From positions 1,426,629-1,490,628 of the forward strand of contig SSNU01000247.1 in the NCBI GenBank assembly GCA_012064415.1: a DNA stretch of 64,000 nucleotides, given 5' to 3'. The position numbers were made by a program, and so were the translations under genes. Positions 41,801-56,800 of this stretch are shown here, piece after piece (positions within the stretch are counted from its first letter, which is position 1; every line of letters starts with the position of its first letter). The DNA is from Gyrodactylus bullatarudis (taxonomy: Eukaryota > Platyhelminthes > Monogenea > Gyrodactylidea > Gyrodactylidae). Below the pieces are notes generated by a model, which saw only the letters and a program-made list of their open reading frames with translations, was not told the DNA's origin and made no database searches.

Positions 41801-44800
41801 GTACCTCAATATTTGATCATTGATTGGATTTCATGAAAATTTGCCATGATTCCCTAGTTTTTCTCTCCGGCGTCTCTTCCTCGCAGATACTCGAATAAAA
41901 CCCACTCTTTTCCTTTGGCGATAATTCAAAATCCAAAATCTAGGTTAAATTTAATACCAATAGTATTTATTGAACAATACATTATATAAATTCTTCACTT
42001 TTTTGTAAAGAGTTATACACTATAAAATATTTTAAGAATTTTGAGTTTTTCTGGCTCTAGTTCCCTTTCTTTCATCTCAGTCTGATGTGTCGATGACAGA
42101 AGGCGTGCAAATCTATTGTATGCAGTTTTTATTTCATTTCAATCTTTGACCAGGCTGGAAACTATAGTGTATGTACAGAGTAGAATTCAAGATCAAAGCT
42201 TCTCCTCCTGTTGATAGTAATTCCCTTTATTAAAAAATTGGAGAACACCCCTCACCCCCAATTGTCCACGATATGGACAAATAGTTTAATTACGCAACTG
42301 GTCCCATTTCAAGACCATTCTTCTTCCTCTCTCTTCTAACTGAGCATAGTCTCACTCCTGAATAATTGATCAAAAATATATACATACTCTGTATTGGAGA
42401 ATATCGTTTTTCTATAATTTATCCGTTAACTGATTTTTGCCATAATATCTGTTGTTGTATTTCAGATGGGTGTGTACAACTAAAATTCTACTTCTAATTT
42501 TGGCTCATCTTCCCTCTTCATTAATTTGTTGATTTTTTCCCACTCTGAGTGCATGAACGAGACATTAATTAAATCAAGAGTTATTGATTTTATTTCTTCC
42601 CTCAATCAACTCTAGGTAGGGCGAATAGTATTCTCGACTCATTAATGTTCCAAAAAGATGAAAACAAATAGTTAATACTAAAAGAACCAGAAATCAAAAA
42701 ACTTGCAAATATCGCCAACTGGGTGATTTTTAGCCCATGGTTTCTCTCATAATTTTTTGAAGCATTTGTTACAAAATATAGATAGAATAGATATCTTTAC
42801 AAGGAAACATAAGACATTTGGAACATTCTCTGTAACCTTTGCGATTCAATTTCCACGGGCATAATGAACATCGTTGGCTTTTTTTTATCGTTACACTAAC
42901 ATGGGAATCATCTAAACTTCTTTTTTTTCCAAGATGAAAATCCCACAAAATTCTTTTAGAAAAAGTCTTCTGGGGTTTTTCTCATCTTTCTTGTTCAGAG
43001 GAAACATTACAGTACATATGTAGTATAAACTGCTATATACAGCATTTTTCAAAAAGGTGACCAACGCCCAGTGCCTCTTTTTGATGAGCAATTTGATATA
43101 ATTTGATGCAGTGTGTCGACTCCACCTTTAGTAGAGTTATATCGTATTAAATCATCTCTTTTCTAACGAAAAAATTTCAGGTTTTGATTCATCAACCGAG
43201 ACTTGAAGATGTAAAGAAGATAACAGCATGACAGTCTTCTGTCCGTATCGTAAAACTCTTTTTCCATCGCGAAATATATACTGAATAGCACCGTTTTCTA
43301 TTTCAGGACAGAAAAATTCTTTTGGAAGGAATTTTCTACTGAGAGAGAACGTCTTCTTGCAGCATGTATAAGTGAAATGAGATTTTTGAAAATAAAAAGC
43401 CATATTTGTAGTTAACTATTGGAATAAGGATGGGTTATTTTTACCCATAGTTATCGCTAGAGCCTCAAAAAATAATACCTAAAAATAATTTTTTAAGATC
43501 TACAAAATTTGAAAAGTATTATTTTTCGATTTTAAGGTATTATTTTAATACTTTATCGCTAATATACAACAAATATCTTACATGAACTACTTATAAGTAA
43601 ACAGAACAAAATGTTGAAATTGATCTAAAACATCGAGATAATATCCAAATTACTATAGCAAATTGTTAGAAAATGAAAACCATCTCTCTACCTCAAAAAT
43701 GAGGATTGAGTTCATTGATATGGATGAAATAAAATGCTTTTATAAAGTACTATTTTAATACTTTATCTTCAAAATAATACATTTTAAGACCTTATAACTT
43801 TGAACCCTGATGACATAGCAGAAAAATTATTAGTTTAAAAAGGTTTTCATAACAGGGGGAATAGCTGGCTTTTTGAAGCTCTAGTTATCATAAATGCGAC
43901 AAAATATTCAACACCACTTTACCCTAACATGTTTAGAGAAAAAATAAATAAAAACATTGTTAGCACTGAAAGTTGCCAAAAGAATAGATAAGCCATATCA
44001 AGCAGTTTTTATTAATTTTTTATTGAAAATTCTATTCAAACTTCAAATGGGTTAAAAATAATGTTTCAAAATACTCAAATTATCCACCATGAAATAGAAT
44101 TCGATCGAGATTTTTTTTGAATCTAGATCATGAGGCCCATCTTCACCATTTGAAAATCGATGAAATTTCGATAATTCACGATTCCTGAATAATGACGAAT
44201 TAATCTAAAACTTTATCGGTTTTCCCATCTGTTTGAGATCCTAAAAATCAAAATTTGGTCCTTGTATCATTTTGATATCAGCAATATTTTTCAACCCAAA
44301 GTTGAAAAAAATGGGAATTCGAAGCTACTTCGAGATTTTCCGATTTTTTCCTTCCTATCGTGAATGTGTGTGTAAAAACACAAATTCCCATCTTCATATC
44401 TACTAGCTCTTGATCATGAAGCCCACTGTGTCCAATTTGGATCTTTTCTCATATTAACTACCTTAGAAGAAATAAAATTTTGAACCCTTTTAGGTCCAGG
44501 GTTGGGGGATTTTAATGTCAATACTAAATGCGTTAAAGGCGAGAGGTCACCATCATCGGCTCTCTTATCATTTTTTTCATATTTTTTCATAGTTTGAGTT
44601 TCCTCTTTCTCATTCTTGATCGATAATAATTCTTCTCTGTCACATTCTCCCCCTATGATCACACTTTGATCAATAATTTAAGCGAAAACTAATTCTCTTT
44701 ATTATACTCGTACACAAACTAGTCTTCTCTGCTACTACTCACTTTACTGGTATCATGAGAAAAATTAAGTTCTTTTTTTTCTATCATTTCAACTATATAT

Positions 44801-47800
44801 ATAGGAAAAATTAAAAAGCATTTTATTCTTGAGTTCTTTCTTATAAAAAAATACAGACTTTCGTTCGTTTTGATAAATTTTCCTCTTTCTGAAGTGCCTC
44901 GCTCATGTCTAGCTGGATAAATCTTTGATGATAGGCTTCGATGGCAAATTAATTGTGGAACTTGATTGTTTGTATATGTGTGTTTGTCTGGGGTTTTGGA
45001 GAGAGGTAAAGAGATTATCAGATCAAAATAAGGTGTTGATTGTCTTGTTAACATGTTTACATTCGTGTTCTAATGATGTTGTTTCCAAATTTATCACAGG
45101 TTATTATCATTATAAAGGCAGCGCGTATCTCCTTGTTGAAGATGATCAAAAGAATAGGATTAAGTCCACTGTTTGCATAGCCTAGCCATGTGACAAATTG
45201 TTGCCATTTCTCTGGTATTGAACCACTTGTTATCGCCCTAATAATATACATCAACGTGAATGGTATCCAACACAATGCGAAGAAGAAAATAATCAAAGCC
45301 ATCTGTTTAGTTGCCCTTCGTTCACGACTGTCGACACGTTCGTTATCCTTTTCCTGGTTGGCTACAATCTGTTTCTGTTTTGCGTCATTGCTCTGATCCA
45401 GGTCAATATTTGACTCATCACTATTATTTTGCGTCTTGGTACTGTTATTGAATAGAAGAGCGTTCATTTTAATCTTTTGGCGTTCCCTCAAATGCTTACT
45501 CCTAACGTTAAGTACAAAAAATATCTTTGCATACAAAATTGTCATCAATACTAATGGTACAATGAACGAGCCAAGTGCCGAATAAATCACATAGGACATA
45601 TTTTCAAAAAGACGGCATTCGTAATTGCCAGTACCTTCTATGCGTCTATATAACTCCTTGTCGTCAGGATTAATGATTCCACTGAGTAAAAGACCTGGCA
45701 ATGAAATGAGTATTGCACTAATCCAGACTGTCGCTATATAGACCAAGGTGAAAATATTCTTATTCATTGACCGATACCATACAGGAAATGTGGTCGCTGT
45801 GAACCGGTCTATTGCAATGACAACTAAATTCCAAACCGATGCTGTACACAAAAGGATGTCGATAATTAACCAGACTGGACAGAGGAATTTGCCAAAAATC
45901 CAATGGCGCACAAGATCAGTTGTGGCACTTAATGGCAGCACTGTAACTGCCAAGAATAAATCACTAAACGCCAGGTTGGCTATGAGATAATTCGAATTCG
46001 ATTGCAATCGTTTATACTTTATAATGGCAAGAATGATGATTATATTTCCAATCGCTGTCCATATCGTGAGAAGAATCAGGAATACAGCCGGGATAACGAT
46101 ACCAGTGAATAGTGACTGATCTGGATTTATATTTGAGGTAGTAGAAGTCGAAGTTGCATTCATCGTTCTCCCACTAATGAAAATATCATTTTCTCCAACC
46201 AAACTAAAGTTTAATTATGCTTTCAAATATTCGAGGGAGTCTGATTTTATTGTATGTATAACTTTTGATCCAATTCAGATGATATAGTTCTATATGCAAA
46301 CTAAGGCTTTCACAGTTATAATAAGGAAATAGAATTTTTCTTTTCTTGCATTTTATTGGAGGATTTACTTCAATGCATTCTAATTGGCTCCTGGAATTAT
46401 TTACACTAATCACATTCAATGAAATGTGTGTAGATACTATCAAACTACTCCCATTTAGTATTTTCCTTAATAATGACTCATTAGATCAATCTTTTGGGAG
46501 ATTTTTTGCAGTGAAATCTTTATCATTTGTTTCACGCCATAGAAAAGGTATGAGAGGGATAGTGAAAATTTTAGGAAACATCCCATTTTCGTACAAAAGT
46601 CTACCGACCTTTTTAAAAATCCTAGATCAGTTAAAACTGATAATTGGTGATTTTGAAAAAAATACGTTTAATTCCTCTCATACCTAGAAATCAACAGAAA
46701 TTTCCAACTCAAAACTATAAAATATGAAAAAATCACGTCACCAATTTTTCAAAAAAATATAAATAATAGAGTAATACAAAATATTTTTTTCCCGAACAAC
46801 TTTTCGGGTGATTTGCTAATTCCAGAAAAAAATATTTTCATAGATTAAATTCAAAAATGTTATTCTTTTGATACCCATAAATCTCATTTTTCCTAAAATT
46901 CTTTAAATTCTATCGGAATAATTCCAACCCGAATAGTCATACCGGTTGGTCTAAAACATCAATTTTATCAATTATCGTAGTAAAATTCATTCAACATTTG
47001 TTGGTGCGGATTTAAGAATTTTAATTTTCGATTGAGATTCTGTATATTAGAACAAAATTTAAAATATACACAATTCAATAGGATTTTTTTTCCAAATCTA
47101 ACTCTATTGAATGAGCAAATAGCTGAATAATTTGTACAGGATTACCTTTTAGTAATTAACCCTTTCAAAAACTCTTGATGTAAAAGTGATAAATTCATCG
47201 AAAGAATATCTGTATACTTTATGTAATATGAAATATAAATATGTATGCAGAGTTTTGGCAATGAGATGTTATCATAATCCACCATTCGTAATATATGCTA
47301 GCCTTGGGAATTTACCACAGACATTGTGGATGATACGAGGAGGAGAATTATCTTTCCAACTCAAAAATTGAATTAATTTTTAAATCCAAGGGGAAAAATC
47401 GTAATTTATTTTTCGATATTCGTTACATTTTTTGTAGATTCTTTATGTTCCCTTAGGATGAAAGTGAATTAACGATTTTTCCATACACCAATACTCTTAT
47501 TTTGTAAAATAATGTTTTTTGAATTTCCCATTTAACTCAATAATGAGTATAGAAATACAGTATTTTTTCAACAATGCTTGGCATGTCAAAAAAAGGTTAA
47601 TTCATGAAGCTGCCAGATAGCTCTCTGAAGTACTACTTGGTTTAAAATTAGGGAGTTAGCTGGCTTTTAGATGAATTTCTCCTACCTGAACTATTTCATT
47701 GCCGTCTAATGTTGGAAAATGTTTTTATTAATGAAACGGCCGCTAAGACAGTCCGAGAATATCAAATATCCCCTTGTAAAGTCAACTAGTTTACATATTA

Positions 47801-50800
47801 GATACATTAGAGTAGGCCAAATTTTTCAACTTTTTCCAGCCTTAATCTCATTTTAAAGATGATAGAAAACTGAGCATCTTTTCCTGTACAACTATGTTTT
47901 CGAGTTTTTTCTGATATACAAAATCTCAATTGAAAATGCCAATTTTTGAACACGCGCCATGATTTTTTCAATGAATTTTACTACAAGGGCAAAATTAAGC
48001 TTTTTGAATAGTTTTTCCATCATTCTGAATAAAAATATGACTTATTGAAAAAATTGAATCTTTTTTCACATGTTGAAAGAATTTCCTAGAAAATTAGGCA
48101 ATTTTGATGATTTTAGGAAAAATGGGATTTTTGTATATCAGAACATGGAAAATTTTCATTTTGACTTTCAAAAATGTGTTTTTCATGGTCGAAACATCAA
48201 TTTTTGATTAAGGCATAGCACATTGTTCGGGGAAAATAAAATTTTGTATTACCCTACTAAATATACATGTATTGACAAATGAGACTTGCCTATCTGTCTG
48301 CAGATGCTGAGAAAGCGAGATCTTTTGTTATCTTATCCTTACCGCCGCTCAAGCTAAGCAGAATTCTGAAAAATTACGAATTTATCAAAATTTTTTTGAA
48401 GATAATCGGTTTTCTTATCATGATCGGGATCCTAAAAATCAACTTTTGATCACTCTCTCACTTTGAAATCAGCAAAATTTTTCAACTCTAAGTTCGAAAA
48501 AATGGCAACTTGGCACTACTACAAGATTTGCCATCATTTTCTTAATAATTGACTTTTGGAAGTGGGCCTCATGATCTAAAGCTAATTGACATGAATATAA
48601 GAATTTACTATTTTTACAAAAAACTCAATATTTTTTCCCGGATTCACAGAAAATAAATGATATTTGAATTCTAACTGTCTTACTGTTCTTACTGATCTTA
48701 CTGTTTCCGAGAAAAGGTTAGACTTCAGGATTTTGGGTAATTTGCCTTCGTGATAATCGGAAAATTCCTACAGTAATGACGAATTTCAGTGAATATTCTG
48801 TAGGTGAATTCGAATTTTTCGTCTAATCTTGGTCCCAAATATCAGTACTTAACTGGTTCGAATCATCGAAATCGATGAAAATTATGGGTTCAAAAGTTGA
48901 AAAAGTGGAAATTTGGTGCATTTTCGAAATCTAAAAACTGGCTCAATTTTGGTCAGAATTCAAAAAAATTTTTTTTCTTTGAATCCGGAGAAAAATATTG
49001 AGCTTTTTGTAGAAAAATAGTATATTCTCATCTTCATGTCAATTAGGTTTAGATTATAAAAATTCTTGATCAAATTCAATTTCTTGATGAAAAAATTTCT
49101 TGTAAAAAACTTTAATTCCCATCTTCATATTAACTAGGTTTTGTTTTTGTACTAATTCTGTACCGAGATTCAGGGTTTGTACGCTAACATGTACATTTAC
49201 AAGTGATGAGACTCTAGAGAGGGATAGAGTAATTAAAATTTCCCTTCCCTATAGAAGTGCTCTAATGATCAAAATCATTTAGATCAAATCATCTGTAAAA
49301 AAGAAGGCAGACAATATCCCCCAGGGTAATAACGTAAAATTTTTATTCTTTTACTCAATAATTAAAGTTTATTTTGAAAATAAAACTGTATAATAGATAT
49401 ATATTCCCCCGAAGCATCTCAGAATCTAAAATATCCTCTTGATAATTTCTAATGGATAATATAATTCTTTATATTGTTTGCTCGATCTGCTCATGATGAT
49501 ATCTGATATTGCCTTGAAAGCTAAAAATAAGGAGAGAAAGAAATGCGATCCCTGATCTATTAAGTGATAAGCGCTATATTTCAGGGATACTCATTGTGTT
49601 TCAAATTAGTTTTGATTATCCTTGATAGGTACTATGCTCCTCTATGCAGCATAACTTTTCATGTGTGCTCATCTACATTTCAAGTGTCCTTGGGTGTCAT
49701 TTGTCAAGTCACTCAAATGTACAAAATTACATTTTTGTAACTGTTACCAAAATATACTAAAATTATTGTTTCTGTACATTCAGTTAAATTCAACAGGATA
49801 TTTTAATTTATTTTGTCCTATTTTTAGTTAAGTAATTAAATTTAAAATTAAGAATGTTCTTTCTTTGCAATTCAACAGTGTTTGTAGAAAGATTTACTCA
49901 AAGTTTGCATCAGAGTTCTTTTTGGGGCTACATTTTCCACGTCTTGGGCTTTCTTTGGCTTGAGCACGGGAGCACATGAAAATGAGAATTTAGTATATAC
50001 TACTCGATATTCATGAAAAGTTCACTCAAGAAGAATTTAAATTTGAGTGGAAAGGGTTTCTCTACGCCAAACCAGGCAATGAATTCATTAGAAATTAAAA
50101 ACATTTAAGGCTTACATTAAAGCTTCAAATGGCTCAGAAATCTGCCAAACTAATGAAGTTAATTAGGCTTGAGAAAGTTGAAAAATGGATATATCAATGC
50201 ACCGAAAATCAAAAGGGGTTGAATTCTCCCTTTCAAACTTGGCTTACTTAAAAGATTGCTCATTTTTTTGTTAGACCTGTGAGGTTTTTGTCCTCCAAAA
50301 ATATATTTGAAAAATCTATCTGGGCACTAAATTTGATGAAAACTTCAAGTACTCGAAGGAACTCTGATTTTATTACTTCTTCTCCTCAAGAAAATATATA
50401 TAATTGGTATAATTATTACAGTAATATTATGTCTATTTAATTTTTTTGATAAAATACAATTTCCTGATTCGTAAATATAATTAATCTATATTCCTCTGAT
50501 CCCTTATTATTCTGTATATACTTTTCATTCGAATTTTATATGAATAAATATCAAGTTAAATTTCCGCTTCTGTATCCCACTCCAACTACCTTTTTCGATT
50601 CATCAAGCAATCATAATTGGAAAAATATTCTCAAAATAAAAAAGCTAGAGTTTACCCTTTTTTATAAAAAACTCAGTATTTTTCTTCGAAAAGCCAGGAA
50701 AAAATTTAGATTTTTTATGAAAATTAGGAAATATTTTGGCTAATATATAAAACATTTGTTTTGCAGTAATTTTTCTGAAAGACAAAGAGTCCAAGGGCAT

Positions 50801-53800
50801 TTTTAACATCGATGAAATGAAAACGAATCCCTTGCGGTGAAAAAGACCAACACGATTCAAAGTAAACTCAGAGAGAAATAAGAGAGGGCAACTGTTCTCT
50901 AGTTTAACCAAAATTTTCATAAAAGTCTGACCAAAATTAGGCCGTTTTTCGAATTTCGAAAATGCATCTTTTCCCCTCGGGATAATCAGTAAATTCAAAT
51001 ATTTCAATTTTTTGCAATAAAGACGAATTTCTGTCTGCCGAATTCGAATTCTTCGTTTAATGCTGGTCCCAAATATTTGCATTCAACTGATTCAAATCAT
51101 CGAAATCGATAACAATTTTGAGCTTGAAAAAGTATAAATTTAGTGCATTTTTGTAATTCGATTTTGGTCAGATTCAACTTTTTATGAAATTTTTTTAAAT
51201 TTCCACAAGTTATTGGTTTACTTCATTATGGAATTCAAAAATAAATTTTACCATGTCTCTCCAAAGAAAAATATCGATTTTTCTATAAAAAAAGGTAAAT
51301 TCTCATCTTCAAGTCAATTAGGTTTACTATCCAATCTAAGAAACTTCGTTAAAGCCATTGAAAAAATATCTGAAAACGCTAAAATTAATACATTCCGATA
51401 GAGAAACTTTCATCAGTCTTGAAGAATATCTTCTCCGCCTATAGTTACAAGAAAATCAAGTCATCTTTTATTACACCTTTGAACGTAAATTTTTACGATA
51501 AAATTCTTCTGCTACATTGGTTATTAATAAATCAAAAATGTTTAGAAAAACCTTCAGAATATTCCTACTTATCAGTTTGAATAAAAAAATCTTAAACGCC
51601 TAAATGTTTATTTCAGTTACCGTTTGGTTTTCATTCGTTTTAAAAAGAAAAACTCGATATCTAAACAATTATATAATATACAATAGAAATATTCAGATTA
51701 CTCTGACCTTCGGCCCATATCCTCACTGAATATTTTTGCATCGATTCTTGATCGCTTTCTTACTAAAGAAATCTCCAGTTGCCTACCTAGTCCATTCCCA
51801 GATACATATCAACATGGATTCTTACTTCAAGTAATATGCTCGCCTTTTTGAACTATTCCTTACCCCTGCTAAAAACTAACTATTACATAGTCATCCATTA
51901 TTTGGATATTTCTAAAGCGTTTGATAAACTAAAATTTTCCTATATTCAGAATAAACTTATACAACTTAAAGTTGATACTTATATTATAAATAAATTAACT
52001 TTTTTCCTATTTAATCAACTGCAATATGTAAATTTCAATAACACTACCAGGAGTTTGAAACCCATTAATTCTGGTGTTCCTCAAGGTTCCACTATCGGCC
52101 CCCTTCTTTTCAATATTTGTTTCGCTGATATTCAGCTTCCTGAGGGTATTGAAGGTGCCCTCTTTAAATTTGCCGACGACCTTAAGTTCGTCTTCAGGGT
52201 TAAAAACTCCCTTGATATTTTAAAAATAAACAGAAACTTCTGCCTTCTTAAAGATTCACTCGAGTCCATGGGGTTCTATATTAATAGAGATAAATGCAAA
52301 ATAATGCTCCCCTTGGGTCTCCCTGCAACCCTCCTTGAATCTCTTCTACTTCCTGGAGAAATTGTCTCCTTTAACTTTGATCTAGGTTTCGGTATCAACT
52401 CCAAGTTAAAAATTGATCCCTTTTCCAACCTCTCCAAAATTAATTCAACAATCTTCACTATTCTAAAATTCTCTAAAACGCCACAACTAAGAATTAAGGC
52501 CTACAAATCCTTAGTTTTAAATATCTTTGACTATTTAGCTCCGCTACTCACCAACCTGACCCATACTCAGGCACGTGATTTAGAAAGAATTCAAGCCTCC
52601 TTCTTATACTGGGTTTACCCTGACCTTGATTCCTATAATGCTCGCATTTTGGTTTCAGGTCTGAAACCTCTATGGGTTAGAAGGTTGGCATTTATAGTAA
52701 AAAATTTTATTGAATCCTCTTCGATGATCGAGCATGTTTATTCCTTAAGAAGATGTTCTTTCAGCTTTTAACATGATTAAAGATAAATATGACATTATGA
52801 ACTGTGATAATCTTCATTCTATAAAGACCATCATAAGTCATATTCGCTCTAAAATAGACTATTCTATTACTCCATTATATCCCGATCTTCATTAAAATTC
52901 CAGAATGATTATTGTAAAAATTTTGAGATTAACATGCCAGTTACAATTTACAAAATGATTCAATTGTCTCATGTGCGATATTTTAAAGATCACTCATCCA
53001 GCTAAGATTTTTATTTTTTTCAAGAAAACTATATTAACATTTTTATTTATTTTATATATTTTCCATTGTACATTTTAATTACTCTATTTAATACAGATTA
53101 TATTTCTAACAAAAAAATAATAATAAAGATTTTTAGGAAAAATTCCTTTTCATCAATATTACTCTTGTTATATAAGCATTAATTAAAAATAATTTCTTGA
53201 TAAAAATATATAATAATAGCAGTAGACTTTTTCTATTTCTAGAAATTGCTGAAAAGTGTGGCATAATTCTCCAAAATGTCTCCATTTGAGACCTTATCAC
53301 AGGCGTTTTTGTTTCGATTCATCCAGCCACAGTTTTGACTAATCACTAATTTAGTCAAATCACTTTTCATATAAAATTTTCATCATGGGAAAAATATCTG
53401 TACTTTAGCACAAATTAATGAATACTTTGGCGCCATTGATCAGAATCTTATCTCTTAGGACCCATTATAATTTATCAATTTTTCTTGGAACACATTCAAC
53501 AGATCAACGTGAATTTCTTCAAAGATTAGGGTGTCTACGTTGAAATGAAGGATATTACAAAAGATCAAACAAAAACTCTACCTTTCTTGTGACAAACGTG
53601 CGAAAATTTCCTTCCGCTCATTAGAATTTTAAATAGCTTAATGTAACATTCTTTGTTGTTTTGCTTATAGCGTACTCAATGAGTTGAAAATGTAACAATT
53701 AACAATAACAATCAACTCTAGAAGTCTTTGTTAAGCACCCCTTGAATTAGATGAGCTGATAAATTACCGATTACCATTTTTTCAAGATTACAACCAGATA

Positions 53801-56800
53801 CAATTGAAAAGTCAATTAGCCTTAAATAAAAGCCGAAAAAGTTCCTTTCAGTTTTATTCAATTAATTTCTAATTACAAAAAAACCAACTGGGTTAATCAC
53901 CATACCTTTTTCTGTTCTTTATGAACTTTGTGCATTTCAATTAGGAAATTAGTTAAAACTCAAAAAAGTACTATTTATCTATTTATTTTGGTCTATTATT
54001 ACTCTAGACAAAGAAGAGTTTTAATAATCTGAAGAAAAAATCTACTCATCTAGATATATCCCATTTCAAATATAGCTGGTACTAAACCTAATTAACTTGA
54101 AGATGAGAATTTACCATTTCTACAAAAAACTCGATATTTTTCCCCGAATTCACAGAAAATTTTTTTGAATTTTAAAACGGAATGAGCTAAAAAAATGTGG
54201 ATATTTGAAAAAAAATATGAGGCCGTTTTTTGATTTCGAAAATGCGCCAAATTTCCACTTTTTCAACTTTTGAACCCAAAATTTTCATCGATCTCGATGA
54301 TTCGATCCAGTTAAGTACTGATATTTGGGATCAAGATTAGACGAACAATTCGAATATGGCCATAGAGATAGCAAAGATCTTACTGTTTCCGAGAAAAGGT
54401 TAGACTTTTGGATAATTTGCCTTCGTGATAATCGAAAAATTCAAATGTTTCGATTTCCCACGGTAATGACGAGTTGCAGTGAACTTCGAATTCTTCGTCT
54501 AATCTTGATCTCATCTTATTAGCTCATTGCGTTTTAGAACTCAAATATTAATTTTTTCTGTGAATCCGGAAAAATATATCGAGTTTTTTGTAAAAATAGT
54601 AAATTCTTATATTCATGTCAGTTAGGTTTATTTCTGTACTAAATTGTTGCCAGCGTACTTTTTTGTACTATTTTTTAAATTTAGTCTCAGAATATAGCAT
54701 TACTCAACTAGTAAGCCACCAATCACAATTTTCGATGAATCGCTAACGAGATTCCTGATATCGAGCTCTCACCATGTAAGAAGCTAGCATCAAAGCTTAT
54801 AATTATGTTGGAAAATATTCCTTCCAGAATTTAAAATTTCATCAATATTTTGTGAATATGCACTATAACAGTCCCAGGGTCGTTTTCTATCACGAAATTT
54901 TTTTAACCAAAATCAGAAATTCCGATGACACAAGAATTAAATTTAAAAAAAAATAAATAAATTCTTTATTGTCTGATAGTGTAGTTAGTACAAATTAGAA
55001 ATTTTCAAGATATTTATAAATTTCTTTTTTCTCTAGAGGAATTTTCTTTTTTGTTAAATCATTAAAAAAAGAGGGCAATCTGTCAAAGAAATATAGGGAT
55101 TTTAAAGAGTTATTAATTGGCCTGAGTATTTTGACGCAGTTATTTCTAAGCGTTCTTCCACAAGGGACGGCATTCCAAAGAGTAGTAATGTTCGAGTAAG
55201 CAAGTTTGAGGCATATAAATTATCGTCTATGTCGGAGTAATTTGATTTTGCAGAAACTGTTATTCGGCAAAGTTGCTAGTCTTAAAAATCTTTTTGAATT
55301 GCATCTAGTACGTGAGGAGCATGATAACCTGATTTAGGTTGTTTTTTGATAGACTTTAGAATATTTGATTCCTTCCGGATAAGCGAAACTGCCAGCCACT
55401 TTTTGAACTTTTCATCATAATTGAAGATAGTGAGTTTTAATTTTTGGAGTGACGCTCCTGAACAATAACCTCGATACAATTTTAACAGTTTACAATTATA
55501 AAAATAGCAATATTTCAGGAAGGATTTAGATTTAGTGGATATTGTAGAAAGGTTGATAATATTCAAAAGAAAAGAAAAAATGTCATAACAATTAATAACT
55601 TGACGAGATAAAGACTTGAGTAAATCATAATTAATCATTTTTCGAGGCTTGGGAGTGAATGAAGGAAAAGCTGAGTCTATGTGAATAAATCCAAAAATAG
55701 AATAATGATCTTTGTTGGAAAAAGGATCAAAAACATAATAGTCGATATTGAGGCAAAAAGGTTTTAATTTAATGTCAAGTATATTCATACATTTCTTGTG
55801 AGTAGGCTTAGAAATTATCTGCGTGAGCCCATAAGAATAGAAGAATTTTGATAGTAAATGTTTGGGGTTGGACTAGTCTTCCTTAGGAAGGTTTAGGTCT
55901 AGAATTGGTTTCAAATTTTGAATGAGTAACGAGTCTGAATTTCTGTTTGAACTAGGGGAACGATAAATGCAGATTTTCAGATAAGGAATATTGTCATGAT
56001 TAATATAAAAAGCAGAATATTCGATTTTTCCAGCTATACTATTACAAGAAGAAATTTACTAAAATGAATTTGCAATAATTTACGGTAAAGTACTATATTT
56101 TACTCAAAATCCCTTGAAATTTCTTGAAAGTAATTTATTTACCTATTTTTCAGTTTTTGAGATACTTTTTTTTCTTTGGCACTATTTTTGAGGCCCTACT
56201 TATCACCTATAACTGTCAAAAAGTTATTTATCATTTCTCTACCCTTCTAAAATGTTTTCTGTGACATGTAATGATCAAACTTCAGGCTTTTTCGAGATTT
56301 TCGGCTCATTAGAAAGAGCTTTCTTTTCTAATCAAATCTGGCCTTGTGGTTAGATGCGTTGCCTCACAAGATTGAAGACCTGGGTTCGTATCCTGGATAT
56401 GGTGTACTGATTCGTCCTAATAAGGAAACGTAATGAATTCTTTTAAACTTACTATACCCCCTTTGAAATGCACGATCTATCTGGTTTCCTCTTTGCAAAA
56501 ATACAAAATTGATCGATGAAGTTATTCTTGTCACAATACAAATGTAAAATAATTGATTCAAAAATTCATAATCCAACGTTTTCATCTATTCATTAACAAT
56601 TCAGTCAAACCTGCCAATTCTTATGTTGCCTCATCTTTCAAAGTGATGTCTGGAAAAAGGGTGTAATTACGAAATGTATTGCAGACATTTATATAGTTAT
56701 AAACAGGAAGCCCCATTTCCCTCAAATAAGTCAATTACCCAGCCTAGCAAAAGAAACCATTTCTGTAATCGATTTTCATTCTCCTTTGTGATAATTTCCA

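Noticed and set aside
44719..45054. Small ORFs downstream of the GPCR
   Set aside because: They lie just past the GPCR stop codon in other frames, probably in its 3' UTR, without a motif.
46346..46687. 113-codon plus-strand ORF upstream of the GPCR
   Set aside because: No motif; it overlaps the GPCR 5' region and a dispersed repeat with the same AT-rich segments seen elsewhere.
50645..51082. 145-codon minus-strand ORF
   Set aside because: It coincides with a diverged M1 repeat copy; no conserved motif and not open in the other copies.
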